Below, in pieces: positions 13,101 to 24,560 of a stretch of 64,000 nt of DNA. The notes beneath the pieces were generated by a model. The model was not told where the DNA came from, ran no database searches, and saw only the letters and a list, made by a program, of their open reading frames with translations. Made by a program: the position numbers and the translations under genes. The first letter of the stretch is position 1, and each line of letters starts with the position of its first letter. Where the stretch lies: contig OY723324.1 in the NCBI GenBank assembly GCA_963210315.1, forward strand, positions 372,001 through 436,000. The letters run 5' to 3'. Source of the DNA: Rhynchopus euleeides. Its lineage: Eukaryota; Euglenozoa; Diplonemea; Diplonemida; Diplonemidae.

Positions 13101-16100
13101 CCTGGCGGGTGAGTTCCAGCAGGTGGATGGCATCTGCGAGAGCCTCTCGCATGTGGAGGTTGCGGTGCAGCCGCTGCCGCTGTCGCTGCCGAGCTTCGCC
13201 TCGGGTGGGGCCGAGACGCTCCTGAAGGTCTCACACCAGAGTGCCGACATGCCGGGCTCGCTGGAGCATCTGGCATGCCTGGTCCGCAATGCGGATCCCC
13301 TCAACGCTTCGGAGCTGACGCGGCTGCGCACACTGGCGCGTGACATGGCACTCTCGTCACCCGACGCCATCGAGCAGAAGGTATGACTCTATCACATAAG
13401 GCATAAGCCACCCTGAATGAAGCACGCCACTCGCCATCACTGTCTGTACTTCACGGGGTAAAGGGGGGGCAACTGCCATGCCTGTGTCGTAGATTTGAAA
13501 GCCATTTGCCCCACTCTCAGCCACACCCACACACACCCACACCCCTGCTCGCACAGGTACTGGACACGTGTGTGGAGAGGATCAGCGCCCTGCACAGGCG
13601 GCTCACCCGAGGCGATGCGACAGACCCCTGCATGATGGGTGCCATCGCCGAGGCGCTGGAGGGGGGTGTCGGGTTGGTGCAGAAGGACAGCGGTGCGAAG
13701 CATGCGGCGCAGGCGCTGGAGGCTGTTGTGGGGCACATCCAGAACGGGAATGCGCAGCACTGCGACTGGGCGGCGCTGGAGGCGGATGTGCAGCGCGCCA
13801 ACAGCGAGGGTGCCAGCAGGTGCATCGCTGATGCGGTGCGCAGCTTCGCGTCCCACGCACCCAACCACAACGTGCTGTCCTCCGTCGCACAGGGCATCCG
13901 CGACGGGGGCTGGGACCTCCTCACCTCGCTGAAGAAGCTCAGCGACGGGCGCCTGCCAGTAGACGCCGCCTGCAAGCTGCTGCGGTCTGACAACGTCCTG
14001 CAGACGCTCGCCCGCGGGCCTTCATACACATCCAAGCGGGAGCTGTCGACCCTCGTTGCGGAGTACGTCGAATGCAAGCTGCTGCTGGACCCCGCCTCTG
14101 CACGCATGATGAGTGCTGTGCAGGAGGCGAAGCGCCACGACACAGGGTCCTGGCACCACCCCACCGCCCTCCGGAATGTGCTGGACCGCGCTGCCTCCAC
14201 TGCAGCGGAGGCGTCGGCACGCACCTCCCTGCGTGTGGCGGGGCAGCGCCTGGGGCGCTGCGCGCACCTCCACGAGGCGCTGGCCGTGCTGAGCGACGGG
14301 CGGTGCAGCCCCGAGGTTGTGGATCAGCTGCGCACCTGCAAGACGGACCAGGCCAGCAGCGGGGTGGCGGAGGTGGCAGCGCACGTCGGGCAGCGCCTGG
14401 CGCTGCTGGGCAGCATCGGGGAGGAGGAGGCGCACGCCGCGCTGCTGGTCATCGAGACGGCCATCCTCACACCGCCCCATGCGCCGCACAACGTGCTGCG
14501 CGCCCTGCGCATGCTGGACCAGGAGCAGGCGAGCGAGCGGGCGGATCGCGATGGCCGTTTCGCCCGCGACCCGCGTGGCATGGGGGACCCGGAGAAGCTC
14601 CGTGAGCACTTCTCCTCACTGACGGACCAGCGCTCGCAGTTTGTCACCGTGCTGCAGCAGCTGCGCGACGACATGCGCAGCAGTGCCGCACAGCTCTACG
14701 ACGTCCCTCTGCTGCAGACCGCGCTGCGGCGCTGCGGGGAGTGCATCGCTAGCGTGCAGAAGCGCGCCAGCACCCATGTGTCCGATCTGCGGAAGACAGG
14801 CGAGGGCCGCCTCACAGGCGACTCTGGGGAGGACCGCTTCCGCCGCGCCGGCGCCACGCAGGTGGTGCACGGGTGGGAGTTCGACGGCATTGCCGCCTCG
14901 CTCGCCGCGGCGCTGGGCCCCGAGAAGGCGCACCCCGCCGACCAGCCGCCCCTGCTGAAGCACCTCCGCGAGGCGGAGGGCCTGCGCACCGTGCCCCGCC
15001 TGACGCTGACGGAGCTCTGCGAGATGCACCGCACCATGCCCAACACGCCAGCGCTGCTTGCCGCAACGCAGCGGCTGCAGAGCCTGAAGAAGCGCTCCGA
15101 CATCGGGCTCTTCGTCGACCCCTGGGAGCTGCAGGCCATCCGCGAGGCGCTGGAGTACGGCCTGACCCAGACACCCGTCCTGCCGGAGGGTGCGGGGCGC
15201 AGGGAGTCGCCGGAGCGCGGCGGGGGCGCCACATCTCCCACGCTCGCTCTGGACACGATGCAGATGGTTGCCGCCTCGGCGCCGGAGCAGTCGCTGCCGC
15301 TGCGCCACGACGGGCAGCGCCGCGCGCTGCGGCGCAGCCTGAAGGTGATTGAGGAGCGCCTCAAGGAGAAGGCAAACGACCTGGCCCGCGAGAAGCGCTC
15401 CCTCCTGGAGCTGCAGCAGCAGCTGCGCCAGCAGCAGGAGGCTGTGGACCGGGAGGGCGCAGGCCACGCGGGGCTCCGCGACCGCCTCCGCGACACAGAG
15501 CTGCAGCTCAGCACCGCCAGGGCAGAGCTGGAATCCACACGCGCCCAGGCGCGCGCCTCACACGACGAGATGGCGGTGTTGGTGCAGCAGGCCCGTGACG
15601 GGACTGACGAATCCCGCCGCATGCGCGAAGGGGTTGAGCTTGCAGGCCGCCAACTCGCGGAGGTCCAGGCTCAGATGTCCGCACTCTGGAAGTCGATGGC
15701 GCCCCTGGTGGGGCTGGACCCTCTCGCCAAGCCGGACCCCGCCCGCCTCGCCGCCACACTGCGCGAGCGGATCGAGCGTGGGGATGACATGGCTGACAGG
15801 CTGAAGGCTGTCGTCGCAGCCTACATCGGCACACTCGACTCTTCTCTCATCTCGCCCCGCCGCCTGATGGACGAGGGCTATGTGGCTGACGTGGAGGTGC
15901 TGCTGCGCGTCGCACGGCAGATCCTCGACAAGCTGGTGTCAGACGTGGAGGGCGCGCAGCTGATCATCACGCAGCAGAATGAGCTGCTCCGCAAGATGCG
16001 CGCATCGGTGGCGCAGTCCGCCGCCGACATCACAGACCTCTCGGGTCAGGTGTCCCCCCGCCGCGTCGTGTTCCGCGATGACCTGCCGACCAGCGCTGTG

Positions 16101-16361
16101 TCCACCCCTGTGACCTACCCCTCGGCACTCAAGTGGGCGAAGCCCACAGCGTTCCCCACCGCGGTCACCCCGGTCCCCCTGCCCGACAAGCTGTCCCCCG
16201 CCACATCGATCCGCAGCAGCAGGCTGACCTCGGCAGCATCGTTGGCTGCAGTGCCCTCGAGGCCTGTGGCGCCGCTCAGCCTGCCGCCGGCTGACTTCCG
16301 GCCTTCCTCCGCTGCTGGCTCCAACACATCGCGGACACGCGCCTCTGTGTCACGCCCTTAG
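1189..16361 (+). CDS. Giant coiled-coil protein with degenerate kinesin-like N-terminal domain
   Basis: Exons 1189-13380 and 13557-16361 join in phase 0 to encode 4998 aa. The start is the first ATG after the acceptor near 1140; the frame is also open a little upstream. Residues ~5-305 follow a kinesin motor outline: VYRQSVEPLIPGLFDGKSS, then IFLGEKFGGPSH where the P-loop should be, ALKVSLSGIY resembling VSFLEIYNE, and SLSLAVSTSY before the neck. The GxxxxGKT residues, SSRSH and DLAGSE are absent, so ATPase activity is unlikely. Residues ~430-2310 and ~2610-3980 are near-continuous heptad coiled coil rich in E/K/R/A/L. A globular insert lies at ~2310-2600. The C-terminus is helical, with a short coil and a Ser/Pro tail. 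A cytoskeletal or flagellar scaffold role is inference; a non-kinesin head is possible. Confidence 0.8.
13381..13556 (+). other. 176-bp GT-AG intron of the giant gene
   Basis: The donor GTATGA follows GAGCAGAAG. The acceptor GCTCGCACAG precedes GTACTGG. Both sides are phase 0. The intron carries the in-frame TGA at 13384-13386, which would otherwise end the first exon. The alternative acceptor CTCTCAG at 13520 is also in frame and would add 12 residues. Confidence 0.75.
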
Positions 16362-17004
16362 GCGAGGTTCTGAGTGGGTGAGATATACAGAGCGACACGG
16401 TGCCTCCCTTCACGCTGTTGTGTTGGGTGGAACCTTCACCACCCCCTCTGTGTGTCCCAACCTGCGATGCCAGGTGCAGCGTCCAATTTGTGTCTGGGGG
16501 TGTTCGGCGTTGGGAAGATTGCTCCCCTCCCCCCCTTCTCTCTTGTGATTCACCCGGGTTTGCATCAGCTCTCTGAGGCCTTTTCACCGTCTGACGCTTT
16601 ATCGCGAAGGCCACATATCAGTATAGCATACGACCTGTGCTGAATATCAAGGCCGCAGTCTCAGTCCCCCCTGAGTCTGATCGCCTCACTCGTCAGGCTG
16701 TAGGGTCTGAGAAGACCAAAAGGCAACCCAGTGTGCGTGTGGAGTGACCACGTTTTAAGTGGGGGGGGCTGGGAGAGTTACGACCTCGCGCCTGTAGATT
16801 GACCACCTTTGTGCTCGGTGGGGTTTCTACACTGCCCACACTACGATTCACATGACGCGTGTAGGTGGTTAGAGGGGTGTGTGTGTGTGTGGGGCCAGGT
16901 TATTGTGCCGATTGGATTTGGCAGTTTGGCACAGCCCTGCCGTGGGGGGAGAGGACGAGGAGGAGGAGACGCACCTATCTCAACGGTTTGTTTTCAGCAC
17001 TGGG
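16362..17004 (+). other. Intergenic region downstream of the giant gene
   Basis: I see no open frame of note. There is a short GT repeat (16877-16891) and a TTTGTTTTCAG acceptor at 16987-16997 that leads into the next gene. I see no RNA gene signature. Confidence 0.4.
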
Positions 17005-20000
17005 ATGCAGCTCCCCCAACACCCACACCCTGCTCTAGTAGAGTGCAACGAGTGGGAGGGGGACGCGCTGCTGTTCCAACGAATTGTAGAACACCCCCAC
17101 CCCCCGTTACTTTTTGTATTCCCCCTCCCCCCTCCCCTACTCCAGCTCGCTAGAGAACACAAAAAAAATACAGCCCCAAAAAAACAACGGATCGAGACCC
17201 TCCAGTCAATCGCTCGCTCCACCCCTGCCCCCGCTCCGATCTCCAATGTGAGTGGAGGGCAGTGGTGGGGAGGGGAGGAGAAGTTTTGAGTTAGAACACA
17301 TTGGAAGGGTTTAGCGCTAGACAAGAAACCCCTTTATTTACCCCCCGCCCAGTTTCTCCCCCCTACCCCACCCCCCGCAAACACAACACACATGCGCCCT
17401 CCCTCGGTGTGTCTCCCTTCCCACCACCAAACCCACACCTCCCCCGTGCCTATTGCTTTGGTTAGATGGCAGATGTTCTATATTTGCCAAAGAAGAAAAA
17501 AGACATAGGGCAAAGTGGGGGAGGGGGGGCCTCTGTGATTGTCAACACCAAAAAGGACACCACCCCCTCCCCCCCTCAACCCCGACCCGCCACCCCGTCC
17601 CCTGCAGAGCAGCGTATCATGGCATGGCACCGTGATCAAAAGGCAGCGATCTTTCACTAGGTGGCGTGCCTCTGTCGGTATGGGGGAGGATATTGCATCG
17701 TTTTCTTTTGTGCTGCAGCCAATCCAAAAAAGGCAGCGGGCAACAAAGGAGAAAGGGAATGCCAATATTTCGGGCGTGTGTGGTTTCAGAAGAGCAAATA
17801 AAAATATACCCCCAACGCAAAATAAAAGGCAAAAAAAAACCGAACACAAAAATGTGGAACGCACACTCACTCTCACACATCTCCCCACCCCCAACACACC
17901 CCTGCATCCTTAGAGAGGATGGGGAAGGCCACTCGGATTGGCTCATCAGATGTGTCTCAATTCTCTCGGCATGTATCCCCCCCCACACCCCCCCACACGT
18001 TGTATTTTCCGTGATTCGGCTTCTGGTGCTCTGAGTTCGAACGAAACAAAAAAATATATGGGTGAGTTCATAGCCCCCCCTCCCCCCCATTGTGGAACAA
18101 CAGCCGCCTTCTGTTACCCACCCCAGCCCAAAAAACCGTTTCTAGGCCCTTCGTCCCACCCCCCCACCACCCCAATGTGTAGCGACTGTTTCTACCGCCC
18201 CCTATTGTTCCCGTCTTCTGTCAGGAGATGCACTTGCCTTAGAGCTAACCAGAATAACCTGGATGGATATTTGTTTTTTTTGGCAGGAGCTGCCATGTCT
18301 GTGTTCCCACGCCACGTCACCACCCCCCCCCCCCAGCCTCCATTCACTCTCGACGATCAAACCCCCCAGCTCTCCTGACGCCCACCCGGCTTCGCTGACT
18401 GCCGCTCTCCACCACAACGTGCTGGAGTGTGTCAGGTTATTCATTGCCAAGCGCAAAAAAAATATGCACCCACCTCTTTCTCCGTTTGTCTGGCACAACT
18501 GTTTGTACACCCCTTACCCCCTTGCCCCCCACCCACACTCACCCCGCCACCACCCCCCCTTTGGTTTTGTTAGTGACACTCCTTTAAAGAAAGTCGAGAA
18601 ACGTTGCGTTCCTCCGTCTCCTGTCTCTCTATTGGACGCAATAGCGTAGCGTTGCGAAGAGAACTTGTTTTGTGCGTCACATATATCACACACTGCGTAT
18701 GCAGGAGGTGCCGGGGAGCTACACGCGGAGACTGCCTCACGCAACAAACACATTACAAAACAAGTTCTCTCTCTCTCTCTCTCTCAAATAACCATAACCC
18801 AGCAACGTGACGCTCTCCCAGGCAGCTCTTGCCGAGCTGCTGCGCAGCGGTTTAGGCACTGCCCCAACAGCAACTCCAAAAAGGAACCTGAGGCAGGTAG
18901 CCTCAGGACCCCGTGAGTGCCCCCCCCCCCCCCCCTCTTCTCTGTCTCTCTCTCTCTCTGCCTCTGTCTCCCGCAAACCTCCCCCTGCGCTCTCCTTCCT
19001 TTTCTTTTTCTTCTCCTCCTCCTCCCCCACTCAGACCACCCACGCATTGTCTCTACACATGCCCTGTGGCTGGGGGGGCGGACCCCGTGTCAATCATATC
19101 AGGAGTAAACGCTTTGCATAAGGCATTGTGGGAAGGGGGGTAAATGGTGGGTGGAGAGACATCTTAGAGCTGCTCTGAGTGTGTCAGCTCTGAGAGCCTC
19201 CTTAGAGAGGGCAGGGGTTCGCTTATTGTATCGCACCGTAAAAGGTGTGCGGGTTGATCAGGGGGTGGGATGGGGGGGGGGGGGAGAGTGGGTGGTGGCG
19301 GTGGTGATATGTTCCCAAAAGAACTCCCCCTCCCTCCCCCCACCCCCGCCATCTTATCCCTCACGCCCCTCATCGCCCCTTGTCCCCACCACCCCGTGAA
19401 GAGGGGGGGACGATGCTTGGGAGGCATATCTGTGTGTTAGAATCTTTCTCCCAATTTTTTTTATATTCCCTGCCTCGAATCGGTGCCCATCCTCCACCTC
19501 CCACCCCCCCCCCCCCGGCGCAACCATGGCCCTCTCGCCAAATCCCTTGTCCCCACAACCCTTTCCCTCCCTGAAACCCCCTGCTGGTTATGTTTGTCGA
19601 TTTGTGTGTCAATTGCCGAGAGATTTTGTGTGTGGGTAGGTGTGTGTAGGTGTGGCGGGGACCGGATGACAGGAAGGCCTCGCTGAAGAGCGATCAGCGT
19701 GCTGTGCATAGCATTGTTCTCCCTCGAAGGAAAAGGCTTTGTTGGTGCGTTTCTTCTCCTTGTTTGTCACATATACACGCAGTGGTGCAATGTGTGCAGG
19801 GTGCCGAACGCTGCCACGAGAAAGTTTTTTTTGTGGCAGAATTGCAGAATTATCTGAACAGCGAGATTTTCACGACAGGAAAGACCGGTGTTCGTGCAAA
19901 CCAAGAACACAACTCGGAAGTTCCTACTCCAGGTATTTTTCTAGTTTGTGAACAAAACCCGCTGTTGTTCTGACTGCACACCCCCTCCCCTGCCTATCTG

Positions 20001-20482
20001 TCTCAAGCTCCGGCCCCTGCCATGATTTGCTGACGATTCTCTTCTGACTGTCAGGAAAGGAACCTTCCACTCTCAAAAAGCCCGAGCTCTTGGCCCCTGC
20101 CTCTGGCATGGGCACACCATACCTGGGGATCCGACGGCATTGCTCTGGGAGGGGTTCACACGCCAACACGTGCGAGAGAGAGGGCGGGGCAAACACCTTG
20201 GAGTGAGTGCACTGTCGTATACGCAGCAGGGCTCTCTCTGGGTGGAGGTGCAAGAAGGACATTGCCAGACTGCGAGTGACATCTGTCCGCAGCAAAAGCT
20301 CGATGCAGTACGCCCCCCACCCCCCTCACTCCCACCCTCCCCACCGCGTTGAACAATTATGCTGGCGATGCCCCAGGAGCAGGAATGAACTGTGTGCCTG
20401 CCTACTAGCAATACACCATTTGCTGCACGTCATATTGTCACAACATCAGAGCCCGAGACCCCACGCCACTGTCTTCTTTTGA
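17005..20482 (+). CDS. Multi-exon gene with very short introns, function unknown
   Basis: The region is not empty: short open stretches bounded by GT and AG join in consistent phase. Proposed exons are 17005-17085, 17146-17247, 17719-17775, 17916-17972, 18287-18435, 18574-18615, 18645-18666, 18705-18763, 18803-18912, 19103-19139, 19168-19237, 19673-19744 (phase to its neighbour unresolved), 19800-19932, 20055-20202, 20227-20307 and 20377-20482. The start ATG follows the acceptor TTGTTTTCAG at 16988-16997. Introns run from 24 to about 435 bp. Stretches such as SVSALRASLERAGVRLLYRT and VFFVAELQNYLNSEIFTTGK look like protein, but no domain is recognised. The gene could instead stop at TGA 20204-20206. 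The middle exons are the least certain. Confidence 0.4.
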
Positions 20483-20596
20483 GTGAGATGACACACACAG
20501 CACTAGCAGGTGTCAGGGGGTCATCTCCCGCAACAACACACAGAGAAGAGCAGGCGATTTATCACACCTGGTTACCGCAACCTTGTTTCCTCTAGC

Positions 20597-22000
20597 ATGT
20601 CGCGCATCACGCTCGCTGTTGTGCTCCTCAGTGCACACGCCGCAGAGGGGTTCTCGGACTGTCTGCGGTTGGGTGACGGTGCCAGCTGCAACGACCACAA
20701 CCCCCGTACCGTGGGTGACAAGTGCATTGGAGGGAACTGCAGGGGGGTCGACTACTGTGCAGGTGTGGTCTGCCCGACAGCGGGTCTCTGCGAGGACCAG
20801 TCAGCATGTGATATCTGGACCGGGAGGTGCCCCACGAAGCAGCGTGCGGCAGGGGCGTACTGCAACCACCCTCGCGGTCACGGTCTCTGCAATGCGGCGG
20901 GGACGTGTGAGTACTTCTGTGATGTGTGCTACCGGACCAGGCCGGTGTGCAGCATGTACTCCTGCAACTTCCACACAGGGGAGTGCAAGCACTTCCCACG
21001 GGACACTGTCGGGGTTGTTTCGTGCGACGACGGGAATTCCAACACACACTCCGACACGTGCCACTACGGTGTTTGCACAGGGGTTGACAACTGCGCAGGT
21101 GTGACGTGCACACAGACCGCACATCAGTGCCTGGAGACGACAGGCACATGCAGCCGCCCATCGGGACAGTGCAACTACGCACAGCGCCCTTCTTATTGGG
21201 AGTGCAATGACGGCAATGGGAATACGGTTGACGACAAGTGCAGCAATGGCGTGTGCCGTGGGCGTGACCTGTGTGCAGGCAAGTCCTGCACACAGAGCAC
21301 ACAGCAGTGTGTCGAGAAGACGGGGAGGTGCCGCTCGTCAGACGGCCAATGCATCTTCGAGATGGCCTCTTGGGGTACCCCGTGCAACGACGGCAATGAC
21401 GAGACGGCGAACGACATCTGCAACGCAGGCACCTGCCGGGGCACCCTCATCACGCCGCTGCCGACCACCCCGAACCCGCCGACGCCTTCCCCACCCACCC
21501 CGGCGCCGCCGACGCCTGCCCCGCCGACTCCCTCACCCCCGACACCCTCACCGTTGGACTTCCCCTTCGTCGGCAAGACGGTGTACCTGCAGTCGGTGAC
21601 GAGTGGCTCCACCCACCTCTACGTCGGCCGCAACGGCCCAGACGCAGCCAAGATGGGCCCCTTCGCGGATGCAGTGCCCCTCACGCTGGAGGCTGGGCGG
21701 ACAGGGGACCCGCTGGGGGTGAGCTTCCGTATCGGAAACCTGTACATGGCGCACTTCCACCACTTCATCGTCTTCCGCCCGGCTGTCGACACCGACTTCG
21801 ACAAGGAGCACACGACGTGGCACCCCATGAAGTTCGACGAGGTGGAAGGCTGGGCCTTCCGCAACGCATTCCTGCTGCCCAAGGGCCTGCAGTTCCTGAG
21901 GCACTTCGGGATGACGGAGGTGCGCATCAACACCGAGTGGACGCTGCGGAACCAGGGGATGCTGTCCATGGGGGTGTGGAAGCTGACCGAGGCACCGTAG
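20597..22000 (+). CDS. Secreted Cys-rich repeat protein with C-terminal beta-trefoil-like domain
   Basis: 467 aa. The ATG sits one base after the acceptor TTTCCTCTAG (20586-20595), which favours this start over the longer open frame. Residues 1-18 (SRITLAVVLLSAHAAEG) form a signal peptide. Residues ~19-275 hold four to five units patterned C-x-D-G-N/D-x2-T-x2-D-x-C-x2-G-x-C-x-G-x-D-x-CAG, with evenly spaced cysteines likely in disulfides. A Pro-Thr linker (repeats of PTPxPP) follows at ~285-315. The last ~150 residues include VYLQSVTSGSTHLYVGRN and KGLQFLRHFG, weakly like AbfB/ricin-type trefoil lectin folds. A secreted or surface carbohydrate-binding role is inference. Other extracellular repeat families are possible. 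Confidence 0.7.
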   Translation: MSRITLAVVLLSAHAAEGFSDCLRLGDGASCNDHNPRTVGDKCIGGNCRGVDYCAGVVCPTAGLCEDQSACDIWTGRCPTKQRAAGAYCNHPRGHGLCNAAGTCEYFCDVCYRTRPVCSMYSCNFHTGECKHFPRDTVGVVSCDDGNSNTHSDTCHYGVCTGVDNCAGVTCTQTAHQCLETTGTCSRPSGQCNYAQRPSYWECNDGNGNTVDDKCSNGVCRGRDLCAGKSCTQSTQQCVEKTGRCRSSDGQCIFEMASWGTPCNDGNDETANDICNAGTCRGTLITPLPTTPNPPTPSPPTPAPPTPAPPTPSPPTPSPLDFPFVGKTVYLQSVTSGSTHLYVGRNGPDAAKMGPFADAVPLTLEAGRTGDPLGVSFRIGNLYMAHFHHFIVFRPAVDTDFDKEHTTWHPMKFDEVEGWAFRNAFLLPKGLQFLRHFGMTEVRINTEWTLRNQGMLSMGVWKLTEAP

Positions 22001-23247
22001 GCCGGCCCATAAGGGCTGGTTGTTGTTGTTGTTGCTGTTTTGTGTGATGATCATCCTTCAGATATTTTAGAGGCCCCTCCAGCCTTCGCACCCCGCCTCG
22101 CTGTGTAACAGTGGAGGCGTGGCAGGCAGGGCTGGGCAGAGTTGGTGTTAAGCCCAACCATCAGCCACGCCCTTTGCAGGGCATGGCTCCAGAAAGATCG
22201 GTGCCTCAAGGGACAGTTGCCTCTGTGTTAAGAGGTTGTGCCCAGACATTGTTGCGTCTCCACCACGATGATGGCATGTGATGTGTCTTCTTCCTCATCA
22301 TCTCGTGGTTCTCTCTTCCTCACCTCCCTTCCACAATCCGTACATCATGATTTATTTTCCCCCTTTTCACGTGAGCAAAAAAAGTTATTCCTTCCGATTC
22401 AAAATCGTTGGGTCGAAAAGCCGTATTGAGCCATTTCTGGGCCAGTTCGCAAGGACGGGGGGGAGGGCATATTTTAAGTCAAACAGATTAGGCGGGCCAG
22501 CGCAGGTTGGGAACCTTCCTTCGTATTGCGATCCGTCCTGTCTTGCTGCCGTGGGTGGGTGAAGTTTTGTAAGTGGGATACACCCCATCTTCAACAGGCC
22601 AGCACAGTGCGGTTCAACTCCACATCCCGCTTTGCGCGCAACAGACATCACAAAGCCCCCTGATATCTTTCTTTTCCAAGTTACGAACGACGAAGCGTAG
22701 CGGGTCGGCGAAGAAACGAAGGAAATTGTACACCTGAAGCTTTAGGTTTAACACCTTTGTGCCACTTCGCAGGGCCTCAACATAGCCTCGGGACACAGGT
22801 GTGGGATCGACAAGGACAACACTTCCAGCGTTTTTCTTCACCGCTTCGGGCTTTCTCGTTCCACGATCCGTTGGGTTGTTTCTTATTTCATTGTTCATCC
22901 CCCCCCCCCCCCCCTCTCTCTCTCCCTCCCTTCTTGTTAGTCAACTAGTTGAAGCACCTTTGGTGCGTCTTGGGGGGTCACTAGGAGGCTAGATCTGAGG
23001 AAGTGTCGCGGGTGAGGAGACTGACTTTGGGTGGGCAGGCTGCCCTCTCTTACCATTCTTGTGTGTTTTACCACTTGCTGGTAGTGCTGCCAGCAAGGTT
23101 GGAAGGGAACCTCTGAGGACACTCACCACCATTCAGCAGTCTGGCTTCGGTGGCGGTTTCCGTACGTATCGACAGTTCTACTGCAGACAACTTCCCTCCT
23201 CACCCCATCCATTGTTGCCCTCTGATTCATACCGCCTCCTAAAGTGA

Positions 23248-23326
<79 letters not shown>

Positions 23327-23899
23327 ACCCACTCTCTCTCTTTACCCACCCGTATGCCCCTCCCCTCTATCTGCAAAGCGTTGGTTTCCTGACCTTCGAA
23401 CAACCTGCAGTGGGGTGTATTGTGTGAGTAAGGGCTACATCCTCCTTGTCCCAACAGGGTGCGAGCAGAAGACCGGCTCAACCTTGGCGGAGGAAGGGGG
23501 GACGGGATGGGTGCGTGTGTCCGCAATGAATATCTAAGCCACAGCTCACCCGGGTTCTTTCAGCAGCGTTATTTTCAGTACTTTCTGGCCGAAAGGCTGG
23601 ATAAAATCCTCCGCAGACCAACAAGCTCAAATGAAGGGTCCTGGTGCAGTCACAACGCCCGCCCCTCTCCCCTCCCCGCGCACTACCGTCCTGTCGGCAC
23701 CAAGTGGTACCCGTGGCGGCCGCGAGCAGTGTGCTCCGTGCCGCTGCGCGCGGACCGCGAGGTGGTATCTCTTAAGGGACCACCTTCTCTTTGACTCGGC
23801 CTCTATTTCCTGCTGTTTTGCTGCGCTCTTTTTTCGAACACGACTGTTATTTATCACACAGCCCACCCCCCCAAACCAGCCTCGGGCCAAGACCAAACC
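22001..23899 (+). other. Intergenic region with exon-like fragments
   Basis: No confident gene. The segment 22596-22658 follows acceptor CATCTTCAACAG and is open to a TGA. A 94-codon ATG frame lies on the minus strand at 22614-22898 in AT-richer sequence; neither has a recognisable domain. The right part holds the CT microsatellite and a pyrimidine tract ending TTATCACACAG (23851-23861), the likely acceptor for the gene at 23900. Confidence 0.3.
23252..23324. repeat. (CT)n microsatellite
   Basis: About 36 perfect CT dinucleotides, followed by two short CT blocks separated by TTTACCCA. It lies upstream of the gene at 23900 on the sense-pyrimidine strand. Confidence 0.95.
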
Positions 23900-24505
23900 A
23901 TGGCGGGAGCTCACAGCACGGTGGATGTCGCCGTCGACACGTCGCAGGTGACATATATCCCGGATTCTGTATATCAGGAGGTACTGGGACGGAAGCCCAG
24001 GAAGGGGTATGAGGAGGCTGCAGAAGACAAAGAGGCTGTCCTCGAAGTTGTAGGAGACCTCGCGGAAGTGAAGGTCCAGCAAGAATGGGATCATTTCAAT
24101 GGGAATTGGACGCACATCGTACGCCATGCAACCGCGAGGCGGAGGGAGATGGACGCCGCGAGGTCACAATACGCGCCCCTGTCCAATTTGGTGAAGTGGG
24201 TTGCATACTGCGCCATTGCGCACTCGAAGGAGAGCAGGCAATACGGGGTGGGTCCACACCAACGCATATCCACGGACAGCCTCGCAGCTCGCATGCAGGG
24301 AATGTCGATCGGCAGTCCCTCACGCTACTCTCGTGGTCGGCGCGATTCATCTGTGTCGCTCCAGGACCTCGAAGACATGTCTCTGAGCGAGCTGCGTGCA
24401 TTTGTGCGGCAGAACAATCTCCGCACCATGACGAATATCGGGGGGCTGGGTGGCAGGACGAAGGCGGACATCGTCGATGACATTGTGGATGAGATTGGGT
24501 TCTGA
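23900..24505 (+). CDS. Small protein with C-terminal SAP-like motif
   Basis: 201 aa, intronless, ATG to TGA 24503-24505, behind a pyrimidine tract and CACACAG acceptor. Residues ~50-110 are predicted helical (VLEVVGDLAEVKVQQEWDHF; LSNLVKWVAYCAIAHSKE). A Ser/Arg-rich linker follows at ~130-155. Residues ~157-199 read LEDMSLSELRAFVRQNN, then a Gly turn and KADIVDDIVDEI, which matches the helix-turn-helix layout of SAP nucleic-acid-binding motifs. A chromatin or RNA role is inferred from that alone. The N-terminal part is unrecognised. Confidence 0.65.
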   Translation: MAGAHSTVDVAVDTSQVTYIPDSVYQEVLGRKPRKGYEEAAEDKEAVLEVVGDLAEVKVQQEWDHFNGNWTHIVRHATARRREMDAARSQYAPLSNLVKWVAYCAIAHSKESRQYGVGPHQRISTDSLAARMQGMSIGSPSRYSRGRRDSSVSLQDLEDMSLSELRAFVRQNNLRTMTNIGGLGGRTKADIVDDIVDEIGF

Positions 24506-24560
24506 TGCCCCGCACAGCTCGCGAAATGCCGTTTTTTTTTTTGCAGTTGTCGTGTACGGG

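Noticed and set aside
3205-13152. Very long minus-strand open frames (up to 1853 codons) opposite the giant coiled-coil gene
   Set aside because: They are antisense shadows of a GC-rich, GAG/CTG/GCN-heavy coding strand and have no domains; the sense strand has a consistent heptad pattern.
17608-17660. Exon-like block between CCCCTGCAG and GTGGCG
   Set aside because: No reading frame connects it to both neighbours; leaving it out keeps phase 0 from 17247 to 17719.
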